Assembly: GCA_965367015.1 (NCBI GenBank)
Contig: CBDUGY010000003.1
Coordinates: forward strand, 22,147 to 86,146
DNA length: 64,000 nt
Direction: 5' to 3'
From: CAXBES01 sp965367015
Lineage (GTDB): Bacteria > Bacteroidota > Bacteroidia > Flavobacteriales > Flavobacteriaceae
The position numbers and the translations under genes are program-made. The stretch's first letter is position 1. Each line of letters begins with the position of its first letter. Shown here in pieces: positions 52,699-61,669 of this stretch. Below the pieces are notes generated by a model. That model worked only from the letters and a program-made list of their open reading frames with translations, did no database searches and was not told where the DNA came from.

Positions 52699-52706
52699 CA
52701 AAGATA
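52699..52706 (-). promoter_or_regulatory. -7 box (TATCTTTG) of the PRiA4-like gene
   Basis: Consensus TAnnTTTG on the - strand, 17 bases before the ATG at 52681. It supports that start over the one at 52765. Confidence 0.55.
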
Positions 52707-52809
52707 TTGTTTTTAAGTAAAAGGTTGTTGCTATTTCGGATTAGAAAAGTATACAAAAAATACACCGTTCCTATAAATATGCAATATTTTATTACCTAGA
52801 ACTTTTAGA

Positions 52810-53832
52810 TTATTTACTAAACCGATGTAGTGTAAAAGTCATCGCAGCTAACAGGAAAAATGCCGCAACCTGATGTAATACACCCAGAATAACAGGGACC
52901 TGATATATTAGCGTAAAAACGCCTAATATAAATTGAACTATAACTAATACTACCAGAAAGTTAATTCCGTTTTTCTGCCGTATCGTAAGTGTCATCTTCT
53001 TAGCCCTCCACCATATAAGTGCAATGATCGCTACTACTACATAGGCCAAATATCGATGTACAAATTGGACTCCACTTTTTCCTTCAACGAAGTTTTTCCA
53101 AACGGGAGATTGTTCTATGGTCACCGTTTCATGTATTAGCTTTCCATCACTCATTAAGGGCCAATGATTATGAATCCATCCCGCGTCCAATCCGGCTACA
53201 AAGGCACCCCAGATGATTTGAATCAGTAATACTACTAATCCAAACCGTATAAGATTCCGAAAACCCTTCTGAACCTCTTTCTTGACAGGATACCACAGAT
53301 CTAATGCAACCCAAAGTGTGTATGCAAATGTTATAAAAGCAGTTGTAAGGTGCATGGATAATCTATAGTGGCTTACATCGGGACGGTCTACCAGGCCGCT
53401 TTTGACCATATACCAGCCTAAGAAGCCTTGAAATCCCCCTAAGAAAAGTAATAACAAACATTTTCGAATGGTAGGTTTGGTAAGTTGTTTTTTCAGAAGG
53501 AAATAAAGAAAAGGAATAATAAATACAAGTCCGATGAATCGACCCAGTACGCGATGCAACCACTCCCAGAAATAAATATCCTTAAAGTCTTCGAGGGTAA
53601 AGTTGGTATTTAGTTTTTGGTATTCCGGATATTGCTTATAAAGATCGAAAGCTTCCACCCATTCCAATTCATTCATTGGTGGGATAGTACCGGAGATTAA
53701 TTTGTAATTGGAAATCGATAATCCCGAATGTGTTAACCTGGTTATCCCACCAACTACCACCATTATGAAAATTAAGGTACATCCTGTAAGCAGCCAGTAT
53801 ATTACTTTTTTATTGTCTTTCATACATTTCAC
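52810..53832 (-). CDS. ctaA: Heme A synthase (COX15/CtaA)
   Basis: A 340-residue inner-membrane enzyme with eight predicted helices that oxidises the heme O methyl group to make heme A for cytochrome oxidase. Conserved regions with heme ligands are VVGGITRLTHSGLSI, WEWLHRVLGRFIG, RLSMHLTTAF, QFVHRYLAYVV and LHQVAAFFLLA. The start is ATG 53832 or nine bases later 53823; both overlap the end of the GNAT gene (by 23 or 14 bases). Confidence 0.9.
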   Translation of the reverse strand: MKCMKDNKKVIYWLLTGCTLIFIMVVVGGITRLTHSGLSISNYKLISGTIPPMNELEWVEAFDLYKQYPEYQKLNTNFTLEDFKDIYFWEWLHRVLGRFIGLVFIIPFLYFLLKKQLTKPTIRKCLLLLFLGGFQGFLGWYMVKSGLVDRPDVSHYRLSMHLTTAFITFAYTLWVALDLWYPVKKEVQKGFRNLIRFGLVVLLIQIIWGAFVAGLDAGWIHNHWPLMSDGKLIHETVTIEQSPVWKNFVEGKSGVQFVHRYLAYVVVAIIALIWWRAKKMTLTIRQKNGINFLVVLVIVQFILGVFTLIYQVPVILGVLHQVAAFFLLAAMTFTLHRFSK

Positions 53833-54349
53833 TGGTTAATTCGTACCATTCTACATCTATATCATCTTGCTGGTCCGGGTATGGAGCTACATTAATTAAA
53901 TTAAATCCAAGTTTTTTCAAAACATTCGATGAGGTGGGATTGTGCTGATATACGAACCCTAAGACTCTATCGAGACCTCTATGATTAAAAGCATATTCGA
54001 GTATTTTTAAAGAAGATTCGGTAGCAATACCTTTGCCCCAGTACTCCGGGAGCAGGCGATATCCAATATCCGAGCCGTTGGCATACGGTAGGTATTTGAG
54101 TCCGTTAAATCCAATTATTTTATTATCCTTCTTATGTATTACGGCAAAGCGTCCGTGACCGTATTTTGCATAATCACTTAAATATACATTGATTATTAAA
54201 TCTTCAATTTCCTCTACGGTAGTTCGAATAATATCTCCCGTATTCTCGATTGTTTTAGGATTTGAACAAAATTCGAGTGCCCCTTCGGCATCTTCAATGG
54301 TAAAAGGACGAATTATGAGGCGTTCAGTTTCTAGAATTATATTTTCCAT
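53810..54349 (-). CDS. GNAT family N-acetyltransferase
   Basis: A 179-residue acetyltransferase: LETERLIIRPFTIEDAEGALEF at the N-terminus (RimJ/RimL type), the acetyl-CoA loop GYRLLPEYWGKGIATES and LDRVLGFVYQHNPTSSNVLKKLGF. Substrate unknown. It lies between cca (one base before the start) and ctaA and is probably co-transcribed. Confidence 0.85.
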   Translation of the reverse strand: MENIILETERLIIRPFTIEDAEGALEFCSNPKTIENTGDIIRTTVEEIEDLIINVYLSDYAKYGHGRFAVIHKKDNKIIGFNGLKYLPYANGSDIGYRLLPEYWGKGIATESSLKILEYAFNHRGLDRVLGFVYQHNPTSSNVLKKLGFNLINVAPYPDQQDDIDVEWYELTSEMYERQ

Positions 54350-54350
54350 A

Positions 54351-55772
54351 TTAAACAGGGGTTAAGCCAAGTTCGGCACCTTTATTTAACATAAAGTGCT
54401 TGGCGGCCTCATATTCATTAGGGATGTCACCCTCTAGTATTGCCTCCTTAATTGCATCTTTTATGATTCCAATCTCTCGTGAGGGCTTCAAATTAAAGGT
54501 TTTCATTATTTCTTCACCACTTACCGGTGGTTGAAAATTACGAACATGGTCGCGTTCTTCAACTTCTATCAATTTGTCTCGAACGAGTTGGAAATTATTA
54601 TGGTATTTTTTAAACTTCTTCGGATTTTTTGTCGTGATATCGGCTTCACAGAGAGTCATTAAATCATCCACATATTCACCGGCATCAAATATTAAACGGC
54701 GCACAGCACTATCGGTAACATCATTAGCTAATGCAATTGGCCGCGAACTCATTAGTACCATTTTCTGAACAAATTTCATCTTGTCATTCAGTGGCATTTT
54801 AAGTCTTTTAAAGATTTTATAGACCATTTTTGCTCCAATAAATTCGTGGGCATGAAAAGTCCAGCCAATCTTTTTATCAAATCGCTTGGTGGGAGCCTTA
54901 CCTATATCGTGCAAAAGAGCAGCCCAACGAAGCCAAACGTCATCGGTGGCTTTCGCGATATTATCAACCACTTCAAGAGTGTGCCAGAAGTTGTCTTTAT
55001 GTCTCTGACCTTCCTTTTCGTCTATGCCTTGTAAAGCGACCAATTCGGGTAAAATATACTTCAGAAGATCCGTTTTATGTAATAATGAAAACCCTTTCGA
55101 GGGAGTTTCAGAAGCTAAGATCTTGTGCAATTCGTCGACTATTCTTTCTTTAGATATTATTTTTATTCGATCTGCATTATTTGTAATTGCCGCCAAAGAT
55201 TCTTTTTCAATAGTAAAATCTAGTTGTGTTGCAAAACGTATCGCCCTAAGCATCCTTAAAGGGTCGTCGCTATAAGTAATATCAGGATCGAGAGGTGTTC
55301 GAATTATTTTATTTTTGAGATCTTCAACTCCGTTAAACGGATCAATAAGCTCACCGAAGTTATTTTCATTTAAACTCAGAGCCAACGCATTTATCGTAAA
55401 ATCTCTTCTATTCTGGTCGTCTTCCAGACTTCCGGTTTCTACCGAGGGATTTCTAGTTTCTTCGGAATACGATTCTTTTCTGGCTCCAACAAATTCCAGT
55501 TCGATATTTCCACTATGAAGCATAGCGGTTCCGTAATTCTTAAAAATTGACACCTTTGGTTTTGCGGGAAGTAATCTCGAAACTTCGTTTGCCAAATCGA
55601 TTCCGCTGCCAACAGCAACAATATCAATATCCTTGGCATCACCACGTCTCAAGATGAGGTCTCTTACGAAGCCACCAATCACATAAGTTTCTAAATTTAG
55701 CCGAGAAGCCGCCTTCGAAACAGTGTTGAAAATTGGTTGTTTTAGAGCGTTTTTATAATTGTCTTTAGCCAC
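54351..55772 (-). CDS. cca: CCA tRNA nucleotidyltransferase / HD-domain polymerase
   Basis: A 473-residue protein that adds or repairs the CCA end of tRNA. It begins at a GTG immediately after a -7 box. The head has YVIGGFVRDLILRRG and the metal-binding DIDIVAVGSG (DxD). The middle RRDFTINALALSLN and the HD motif ALLHDIGKAPTKRF are typical for the HD-containing bacterial class. Length is normal for Bacteroidota. Confidence 0.92.
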   Translation of the reverse strand: MAKDNYKNALKQPIFNTVSKAASRLNLETYVIGGFVRDLILRRGDAKDIDIVAVGSGIDLANEVSRLLPAKPKVSIFKNYGTAMLHSGNIELEFVGARKESYSEETRNPSVETGSLEDDQNRRDFTINALALSLNENNFGELIDPFNGVEDLKNKIIRTPLDPDITYSDDPLRMLRAIRFATQLDFTIEKESLAAITNNADRIKIISKERIVDELHKILASETPSKGFSLLHKTDLLKYILPELVALQGIDEKEGQRHKDNFWHTLEVVDNIAKATDDVWLRWAALLHDIGKAPTKRFDKKIGWTFHAHEFIGAKMVYKIFKRLKMPLNDKMKFVQKMVLMSSRPIALANDVTDSAVRRLIFDAGEYVDDLMTLCEADITTKNPKKFKKYHNNFQLVRDKLIEVEERDHVRNFQPPVSGEEIMKTFNLKPSREIGIIKDAIKEAILEGDIPNEYEAAKHFMLNKGAELGLTPV

Positions 55773-55776
55773 TTGA

Positions 55777-55784
55777 CAAAGATA
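55777..55784 (-). promoter_or_regulatory. -7 box (TATCTTTG) next to the cca start
   Basis: On the - strand, ending only four bases before the GTG start of cca (55772), so the transcript would begin at or near the start codon: a leaderless mRNA. Confidence 0.5.
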
Positions 55785-55866
55785 CGATACAGCATTTCTG
55801 AAACCAAGATGGTTTCACTATTTTTTGTGAACAAGAGTAGCAGTTTGAGCTTAATTTTTATACTTC

Positions 55867-56427
55867 TTATTCTCGTATTACCTTAACCGATCCGTCGTTT
55901 TTCAATTTAATAATTGCTGAAGGCTTCCCTGATTTTTTAGAGCGATCATAATTTACAACATAATCTACACCCTCAATTATCTCCTTCGAAATTTCGTTAA
56001 AACTCATCGGAGTTTTCTTACCACTTACATTTGCTGAAGTAGAAACGATGGGCCGTCGGAACTTTCGGATTAATTGTTTGCAAAAATCATCCTGAACTAC
56101 GCGTATGGCTAATGAATTGTCATCTGCAATAATATTTTCTGACACCCGTATAGGGTCGTCGTAAATTATAGTCGTTGGTTTTACTGCGTATTTCAAAATA
56201 TCGTAGGCTACTTCAGGAACATCTTCCACAAACTGATTCAACATTTTAAAATCGTTCACCAGGCAAATCATCGACTTGCTTTCCGCTCTTTTCTTTAATT
56301 TGTAGATGCGTTCGATAGCTTCATGGTTGGTTACATCACAGCCTATACCCCAGACCGTATCGGTAGGATAGAGAATTAATCCGCCGCGTTTTAGAACGGC
56401 CAAAGCGTTTTCAATTTCAGTTCTCAT
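55867..56427 (-). CDS. L-threonylcarbamoyladenylate synthase (TsaC/YrdC type)
   Basis: A 186-residue protein of the YrdC fold that makes threonylcarbamoyl-AMP for the t6A37 modification of tRNA. Motifs are GGLILYPTDTVWGIGCDV (N-terminal), KRAESKSMICLV, and RRPIVSTSANVSGKKT. It ends with a short tail (SAIIKLKNDG). Its start overlaps the end of the glycosyltransferase gene by 11 bases. Confidence 0.9.
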   Translation of the reverse strand: MRTEIENALAVLKRGGLILYPTDTVWGIGCDVTNHEAIERIYKLKKRAESKSMICLVNDFKMLNQFVEDVPEVAYDILKYAVKPTTIIYDDPIRVSENIIADDNSLAIRVVQDDFCKQLIRKFRRPIVSTSANVSGKKTPMSFNEISKEIIEGVDYVVNYDRSKKSGKPSAIIKLKNDGSVKVIRE

Positions 56428-57343
56428 TGAGGAAAGTTATTTGTTGTTGATGTTTTAATGATTCAGCCTGCGAATTACTTTTTAAGATCACCGGAAGCAA
56501 ATACCATTTTTTAGGTTTCAGCAGGATAACAATGGCTAGATATTTACGGGTAATTAAATATTTAAAATATCCGTAATGCTTTCTTACTACGTATAAATAG
56601 GAGATATAACTCTCTCTGTTTATCAGCTTCGAAGTGCCAATGCTTACTCCTTGATAATGCATCACTTTTGCTTCTGGAACCAACATGCTTTTATAGTTAT
56701 ATTTCCTCAACCTATTGCAAATATCCATTTCCTCCCAATATAAAAATATAGCAGTATCGAAGCCACCTACGAGGGCAAAGGCTTCCGAAGAAAAAAATAA
56801 AAATGCTCCATTTACCCAATCGCTTTCCACGGGTTCTTTGTAAGTTTTCTTGCGTTTAGGGTAGCGCTTAGAATTATATTTTTCCAAAAATCCTCTTCCG
56901 AAAATAAGACGTCGTAAACCTTTATTGTGATCGAACGAAGGAACAAGATTGTGGTGTTCGTCAAAGTTCTGTGCCGTGCAAACACCAACTTCCGAATGAC
57001 GCTTCATAAAATTCAAGAGTATTGACAAACAATCGTTTATCAACATCGCATCATTATTCAGGAAAAGTAGGTATTGAGCATTTGCGAATTGTGCACCGTG
57101 CATATTTCCGCCACCAAAACCTGTATTAATGTTACTCCTATAAAGACTAATGTGTTGTTGTTTCGGAAAGTTATCCTTCAGTAATTTATATTGAGATAGT
57201 TGAGAATTGTTGTCTACCACGATAATTTCGTAAGAAATGCCTTCCGAAGTTTTTGTGACTACAGTTTCAATACACTCCAATGTAAACTTTGAAGAGTTGT
57301 AGTTGATAATAATTACAGCAATGTCCTTTGGTTGTTTACCCAC
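56417..57343 (-). CDS. Glycosyltransferase family 2 protein
   Basis: A 308-residue GT-A enzyme beginning at GTG. The nucleotide-binding region is AVIIINYNSSKFTLECIETV and VVDNNSQLSQY; the acceptor region has YLLFLNNDAML with the metal motif, then WVNGAFLFFS and FLYWEEMDICNRL. It resembles rhamnosyltransferase/GT2 proteins of polysaccharide clusters. It overlaps the TsaC gene, and faces the divergent methyltransferase. The sugar is unknown. Confidence 0.88.
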   Translation of the reverse strand: MGKQPKDIAVIIINYNSSKFTLECIETVVTKTSEGISYEIIVVDNNSQLSQYKLLKDNFPKQQHISLYRSNINTGFGGGNMHGAQFANAQYLLFLNNDAMLINDCLSILLNFMKRHSEVGVCTAQNFDEHHNLVPSFDHNKGLRRLIFGRGFLEKYNSKRYPKRKKTYKEPVESDWVNGAFLFFSSEAFALVGGFDTAIFLYWEEMDICNRLRKYNYKSMLVPEAKVMHYQGVSIGTSKLINRESYISYLYVVRKHYGYFKYLITRKYLAIVILLKPKKWYLLPVILKSNSQAESLKHQQQITFLNEN

Positions 57344-57363
57344 AGAGGTTAGGCTTTTTTATT

Positions 57364-57371
57364 TACTTTTG
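57364..57371 (+). promoter_or_regulatory. -7 box (TACTTTTG) of the methyltransferase-like gene
   Basis: Consensus TAnnTTTG ending 20 bases before the ATG at 57392; no clear -33 TTG at 19 bases. Confidence 0.5.
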
Positions 57372-57391
57372 CCAAATATACAATTTCAAAT

Positions 57392-57988
57392 ATGGGCTTA
57401 AGATCTAAATTTAAAAAATATCTATTACACAGGAGATTACCAATGGAAACCTATATTCCTATCTCTAAACAGAAACCTAAGGACATGCTGGAAGTTGTAA
57501 CCGCTTGGGAAGGACTAGAACTTATTATAGAAGACATTTTAAATCGATTTAATATAGGGAGAGATTCCTGTATTGAGTTTGGAGTTGAATTTGGGTACTC
57601 TTCGGTGGTTTTCTCAAACTACTTTAAAGAAGTAAAGGGAGTTGATATTTTTATTGGGGACGAGCATACCGATTTTAAAGGAGATCATTTTGAACAAACG
57701 AAGTCATCTTTGGCAAAATATAATAATATCAAGCTATTTAAGTACGATTATCGCGATTGGATCAAGACCGATAAAGAAAGATATGATTTTTCTCATGTTG
57801 ATATAGTGCATAATTATAAGGAAACTTTCGAATGTGGATTATGGGCGGCGAAGCATAGTGATTGCACTATTTTTCACGATACCGAAAGTTTTCCGGAAGT
57901 GAGACGTGCCGTAATTGATATTGCTAAGGCTGCCGGTAAGAGGGTATACAATTATCCATATCATAATGGATTAGGTATTATCGTGTAA
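57392..57988 (+). CDS. Class I methyltransferase-like protein of the surface-sugar cluster
   Basis: A 198-residue protein with a SAM-fold entry motif CIEFGVEFGYSSVVFSNYF (in part, IEFGVEFGYSS), followed by VKGVDIFIGD, and CTIFHDTESFPEVRRAV near the end, which resembles Methyltransf_24-like proteins in sugar clusters. It is four bases from the next gene, so the two form a small operon. Probably methylates a sugar or nucleotide-sugar; the substrate is unknown. Confidence 0.72.
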   Translation: MGLRSKFKKYLLHRRLPMETYIPISKQKPKDMLEVVTAWEGLELIIEDILNRFNIGRDSCIEFGVEFGYSSVVFSNYFKEVKGVDIFIGDEHTDFKGDHFEQTKSSLAKYNNIKLFKYDYRDWIKTDKERYDFSHVDIVHNYKETFECGLWAAKHSDCTIFHDTESFPEVRRAVIDIAKAAGKRVYNYPYHNGLGIIV

Positions 57989-57991
57989 TTT

Positions 57992-58945
57992 ATGACGAAG
58001 TCATCAAAAAAAATACTCGTAATCGCGCCTTATGCTTTTGGTTACACAACACATATACATAGCGCGCTATCAAAATTTGAAGATGTGGATGCTTCGATCC
58101 TGTTTTTGGATCGGCCAAAATTTCAATATCGAAATAGACTACACAAACTTCAGAATTTTTTCACTAAGCTTTTTCTCGGTAAAAACCTCAAGAAAACCTT
58201 TGTTAACGAGCGCATTGTTGTTGATATAAACAAACTTGGCAAACAACATATTGTATTCATAATTCGCCCCGATCTATTAGACGATGTCACTCTAAAACAT
58301 CTCAAAGCGAACTGCGATCAATTTATTGCTTATTATTATGATAGCACCAGAAGATTTCCACGCAAAATAGAGATTATTCCTTTATTCGATAGTATCTATA
58401 GCTACGATAAACTTGACGTGTCAAAGTACAATTTAAATTTTTTAACGAATTTTATTTTTGAGCAGAGCACAGTAGACGATATAAGCTTTCAATTTTTTAA
58501 TATATCTACTTACGATTATCGATTTCCGCTCTTGGAAAAATTGGCAACTTACATTAATGAAAGGAATTGGTCATACAAGTTTCTGGTGTATAATGGATCC
58601 GAAATGCTGTCTGAAAATGTAGAAATAATCAATTCACATAAGTCAATTACCGAAGTTTCAGATTTGATTAAAGATGCAAAGATCCTCGTGGAAATTCAAC
58701 GAACCGAGCAAATTGGCTTATCATTTCGAGTTTTTGAAGCTTTGGGTCACCGCAGAAAACTTGTAACTACCAATAAGGATATCGTGAATTACGATTTCTA
58801 TCATCCGCAAAATATCTTGGTTATCGACCCGCAGAATATAAAAATTCCGGAAGAATTTGTCAACTCTCCTTACTTAGAAATAGCACCTGAAATCTTGTCG
58901 AAATACAAAGTTGAGAATTGGGTAAAGCCGATATTCGAAATTTAA
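57992..58945 (+). CDS. Glycosyltransferase-like protein (CgeB-type)
   Basis: A 317-residue protein with the general GT-B pattern: KKILVIAPYAFGYTTHIHSAL at the N-terminus, IVFIIRPDLLDD, and a C-terminal half with EIQRTEQIGLSFRVFEALGHRRKLVTTNK, the usual end of GT4/CgeB-like donor domains. No membrane segment. The sugar is unknown. Second gene of the 57.4-58.9 kb operon. Confidence 0.7.
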   Translation: MTKSSKKILVIAPYAFGYTTHIHSALSKFEDVDASILFLDRPKFQYRNRLHKLQNFFTKLFLGKNLKKTFVNERIVVDINKLGKQHIVFIIRPDLLDDVTLKHLKANCDQFIAYYYDSTRRFPRKIEIIPLFDSIYSYDKLDVSKYNLNFLTNFIFEQSTVDDISFQFFNISTYDYRFPLLEKLATYINERNWSYKFLVYNGSEMLSENVEIINSHKSITEVSDLIKDAKILVEIQRTEQIGLSFRVFEALGHRRKLVTTNKDIVNYDFYHPQNILVIDPQNIKIPEEFVNSPYLEIAPEILSKYKVENWVKPIFEI

Positions 58946-59001
58946 TTCTTAATACCAGGTTTTTAACAGTACGCTCTCAAAATATTTCACACAGTTACTA
59001 C

Positions 59002-60075
59002 TTAAACTCCTAGTAGTTGCCGATACACATCAAGATACTGTTTTGCGGTGATATCCCAATTGTAGCTTTTTGCTCTTTTAACATACCAATCTTCATAAAA
59101 TTCTTGCGCATTATGAAATCTCGCCATTCCCAGTTTTAAAGTATTCGCCATATATTCCGGATCGTAGTGATCCCAGTAGAAGCTATGATCACCTCCAATT
59201 TCCGGAAGTGAAGTATTGTTGGAAATAAAAACCGGTTTTCCGAAGCGCATAGCTTCAATAGGAGGGATGCCAAAACCTTCCCGTAGAGATGGAAACACAA
59301 AGGCTTCACAATTTTTAAGATAATACTGCTTATCGAAATCTTCAATCTTTCCTGTTTGGAAAATACGATCTTCCATTCCGTAGTTTTTAACGAGAGCAGT
59401 TAGCTTATCAGCATAAATAGAATTATTGTTTCCTGAGAGTACCAAATTATAATTAGGAAGATATCGAAGCATCTCTACCAAACTCATAAAGTTCTTACGC
59501 TCACTAAAATCACCGATTGTAAATAAATAGGGTGATTTCACCTGGGTGGAAGGGATGTAGTCTTCAGGAAGCGTAATTTCGGTGATTGTATTTCCGTTAT
59601 AGATTACGTACTCAGGGATATTTGGAACGTCGAAATGATCATGGGTATCTTTTTTGGCAAATTCTGAAATGTACACAATTGCCTTGCAGCGCTTCAATTT
59701 CTCATTAAATTTCGCACGCAACTGCAATTGCAGGCCCGGAGATCCTTCAGTAATAAAATGAATATCGTGAACAGTCATTATATACGGAATGTCAAAGAAG
59801 GGTTCTATTTTAATATTCTGATTTAATGAATGCCAAAGATCGTACTTAGTCTTTATTCTAAACGGTTTATGTCGAGTGATCGATCTGTATTTTTTGTACT
59901 TGAAAACACTACCAAATTCAGCCTTCAAACCTTTTATATCCTTAGCATGAATTACCAGTTTCAAACCTTTTATCGGGTTGTTCGCAAACGCGCTAATAAG
60001 ATGGTAGTTAAATTGACCAAAGCCCGAAAACTTATTCTTTAAATTGTGAGATTCTAGAAATATCTTTTTCATCAT
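59002..60075 (-). CDS. Glycosyltransferase, GT4 family
   Basis: A 357-residue GT-B enzyme. The C-terminal donor domain has PYLFTIGDFSERKNFMSLVEM, FQTGKIEDFDKQYYL, and the signature FPSLREGFGIPPIEAMRFGKPVF with the E(x7)E glutamates, then SNNTSLPEIGGDHSFYWD. The N-terminal half contains YIMTVHDIHFI. It shares one base with the preceding GT2 gene (TGATG), so the two are co-translated. Confidence 0.9.
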   Translation of the reverse strand: MMKKIFLESHNLKNKFSGFGQFNYHLISAFANNPIKGLKLVIHAKDIKGLKAEFGSVFKYKKYRSITRHKPFRIKTKYDLWHSLNQNIKIEPFFDIPYIMTVHDIHFITEGSPGLQLQLRAKFNEKLKRCKAIVYISEFAKKDTHDHFDVPNIPEYVIYNGNTITEITLPEDYIPSTQVKSPYLFTIGDFSERKNFMSLVEMLRYLPNYNLVLSGNNNSIYADKLTALVKNYGMEDRIFQTGKIEDFDKQYYLKNCEAFVFPSLREGFGIPPIEAMRFGKPVFISNNTSLPEIGGDHSFYWDHYDPEYMANTLKLGMARFHNAQEFYEDWYVKRAKSYNWDITAKQYLDVYRQLLGV

Positions 60076-60836
60076 CAGTCAATTTTACGGTATAACAACC
60101 ACAAGTTTACATATCTTTTAAAGACTGAGAAGGCACTGACATAGGCTAAAATAAATCCTTCTTTCCCATCAAGAAAACCCAAACGTATTGCAAATTGATA
60201 CCAAAACCGATAAAAAGGTCTGAAGAGAAAATGAAACAGGGTAGGTTTCTTCTTTTTCTCATAAAGCATTTTCGCTTGAAGCGCACTATATCTGTGCATC
60301 TTGGCAGTATATTCGTCGAAAGTTTTATAGGTATGATGTGGAAGATGATTTTTTAAAATCGCAATATCTCCCTTTACCTCTAAAGTTTCATGGACGAGGT
60401 TGGTGTTATAGCTGCAATATTTTTTATTAAAAAAACGAACTACCCGATCGTTCTGCAATCCGCTGTATTTAATACGTTTTCCCATAAAGTAAAAGTCGCG
60501 ATTGACTTCGTAGGCAGCGGCTATAGGATTTTCAAATTCTTTTACTATTTCTTCGGAAAGAGCTGAAGTTACTTCCTCGTCGAGATCGAAAAAAACGACC
60601 CAATCATTAGAAGCTTTGGAAATGGCAAAGTTTTTTTGAGCTGAAAAGTTATCGAATGTACGTTCGTATACAGTGACCTTGTCATTTTCGGAAGCTATTG
60701 CTCGTGTTTGGTCTGTACTATGTGAATCTACAATGATTATTTCGTCTGCAAACCATAGGTTTTTTAGATAGGATTCCATCGCATCTGCTTCGTTAAGGGT
60801 AATTGCCAAAGCACTTATTTTAACAGACTTTTTCAA
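60075..60836 (-). CDS. Glycosyltransferase family 2, WaaE/KdtX-like
   Basis: A 253-residue GT-A enzyme starting at a TTG. Motifs are SALAITLNEADAMESYL, DEIIIVDSHSTDQTR, RTFDNFSAQKNFAI and VVFFDLDEEVTS (the D-x-D metal site), and VHETLEVKGD; the C-terminus has the typical FRPFYRFWYQFAIRLGFLDG. This pattern is of the LPS-core beta-glycosyltransferases WaaE/KdtX. It is paralogous with the gene at 61670-62407. First gene of a pair with the GT4 gene. Confidence 0.87.
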   Translation of the reverse strand: MKKSVKISALAITLNEADAMESYLKNLWFADEIIIVDSHSTDQTRAIASENDKVTVYERTFDNFSAQKNFAISKASNDWVVFFDLDEEVTSALSEEIVKEFENPIAAAYEVNRDFYFMGKRIKYSGLQNDRVVRFFNKKYCSYNTNLVHETLEVKGDIAILKNHLPHHTYKTFDEYTAKMHRYSALQAKMLYEKKKKPTLFHFLFRPFYRFWYQFAIRLGFLDGKEGFILAYVSAFSVFKRYVNLWLLYRKID

Positions 60837-60895
60837 TAGTTAGGTGTAGTTTGCGTAAAAGTAATAATTTTACAACTATAAACTCTATAACAGAC

Positions 60896-61600
60896 GTGGC
60901 GAAACTTCCTATTTTAATGTATCACGATGTAACTGCCGGAGAAGGAAACGGCTTGACTATTGGCGTGGAAATGCTTGAAAGGCAGTTTGCTTATTTAGTG
61001 GAAAACGGTTATAAAACGTATCATTTCAAAGAGCTTCTAAAGCTAAAGAAACTCCCGTCGAAACGTAATGTTGTAATTACTTTCGACGACGGTTATGTGA
61101 GTCAGTTGAAAATGGTAGTTCCACTACTGAAAAAATACAAGTTAAAAGCAAGCTTCTTCATTCCATTAAATTATCTGGGTAAGACAGACGAATGGAACAC
61201 TAATTCTTTGCCAATAATGAATTCTGAACAGTTACATTCTTTAGATCCTTCAGTTATTGAATTGGGTTTTCATAGTTTTGACCATAAGAGGTATAACGAA
61301 CTTTCTGAGGAAGAAATAGAAGATGATACTCAAAGATGTTTTGAAGTTGTTTCAGAAAATAGCTTACCCTTTGCACCCATATTGGCATATCCATACGGTA
61401 AATATCCTCGTGATATATCAGGAAAGAAACAATTTATTGAACTATTAAAAAAACTGAAATTGCAGTATGGTTTGCGAATAGGGAATAGAGTTAATCATTA
61501 TCCATTTAAAAACCCCTTCGAAATTCAGCGTATTGATATAAAAGGGGAATTCACTTTAAAAAAATTTAAGAGGAAGATTCGATTCGGGAAGATTTTTTGA
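60896..61600 (+). CDS. Polysaccharide deacetylase family protein
   Basis: A protein of 234 residues from the GTG at 60896 (AKLPILMYHDV), or 249 from a TTG at 60851; the shorter start keeps the family's usual N-terminus. Catalytic motifs of carbohydrate esterase family 4 are NVVITFDDGYVSQ (the metal-binding DD pair) and LGFHSFDHKRYNELS (His-x3-His). AYPYGKYPRD is the later conserved loop. It should remove acetyl groups from a surface sugar or peptidoglycan fragment. No signal peptide is seen, so it may act in the cytoplasm. Confidence 0.85.
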   Translation: MAKLPILMYHDVTAGEGNGLTIGVEMLERQFAYLVENGYKTYHFKELLKLKKLPSKRNVVITFDDGYVSQLKMVVPLLKKYKLKASFFIPLNYLGKTDEWNTNSLPIMNSEQLHSLDPSVIELGFHSFDHKRYNELSEEEIEDDTQRCFEVVSENSLPFAPILAYPYGKYPRDISGKKQFIELLKKLKLQYGLRIGNRVNHYPFKNPFEIQRIDIKGEFTLKKFKRKIRFGKIF

Positions 61601-61669
61601 AATTTCTGACGAACAGGAAGAGTTCATTTATTATTTCTTAATTTATGACTTCCGAAATCAATCTTTCAC

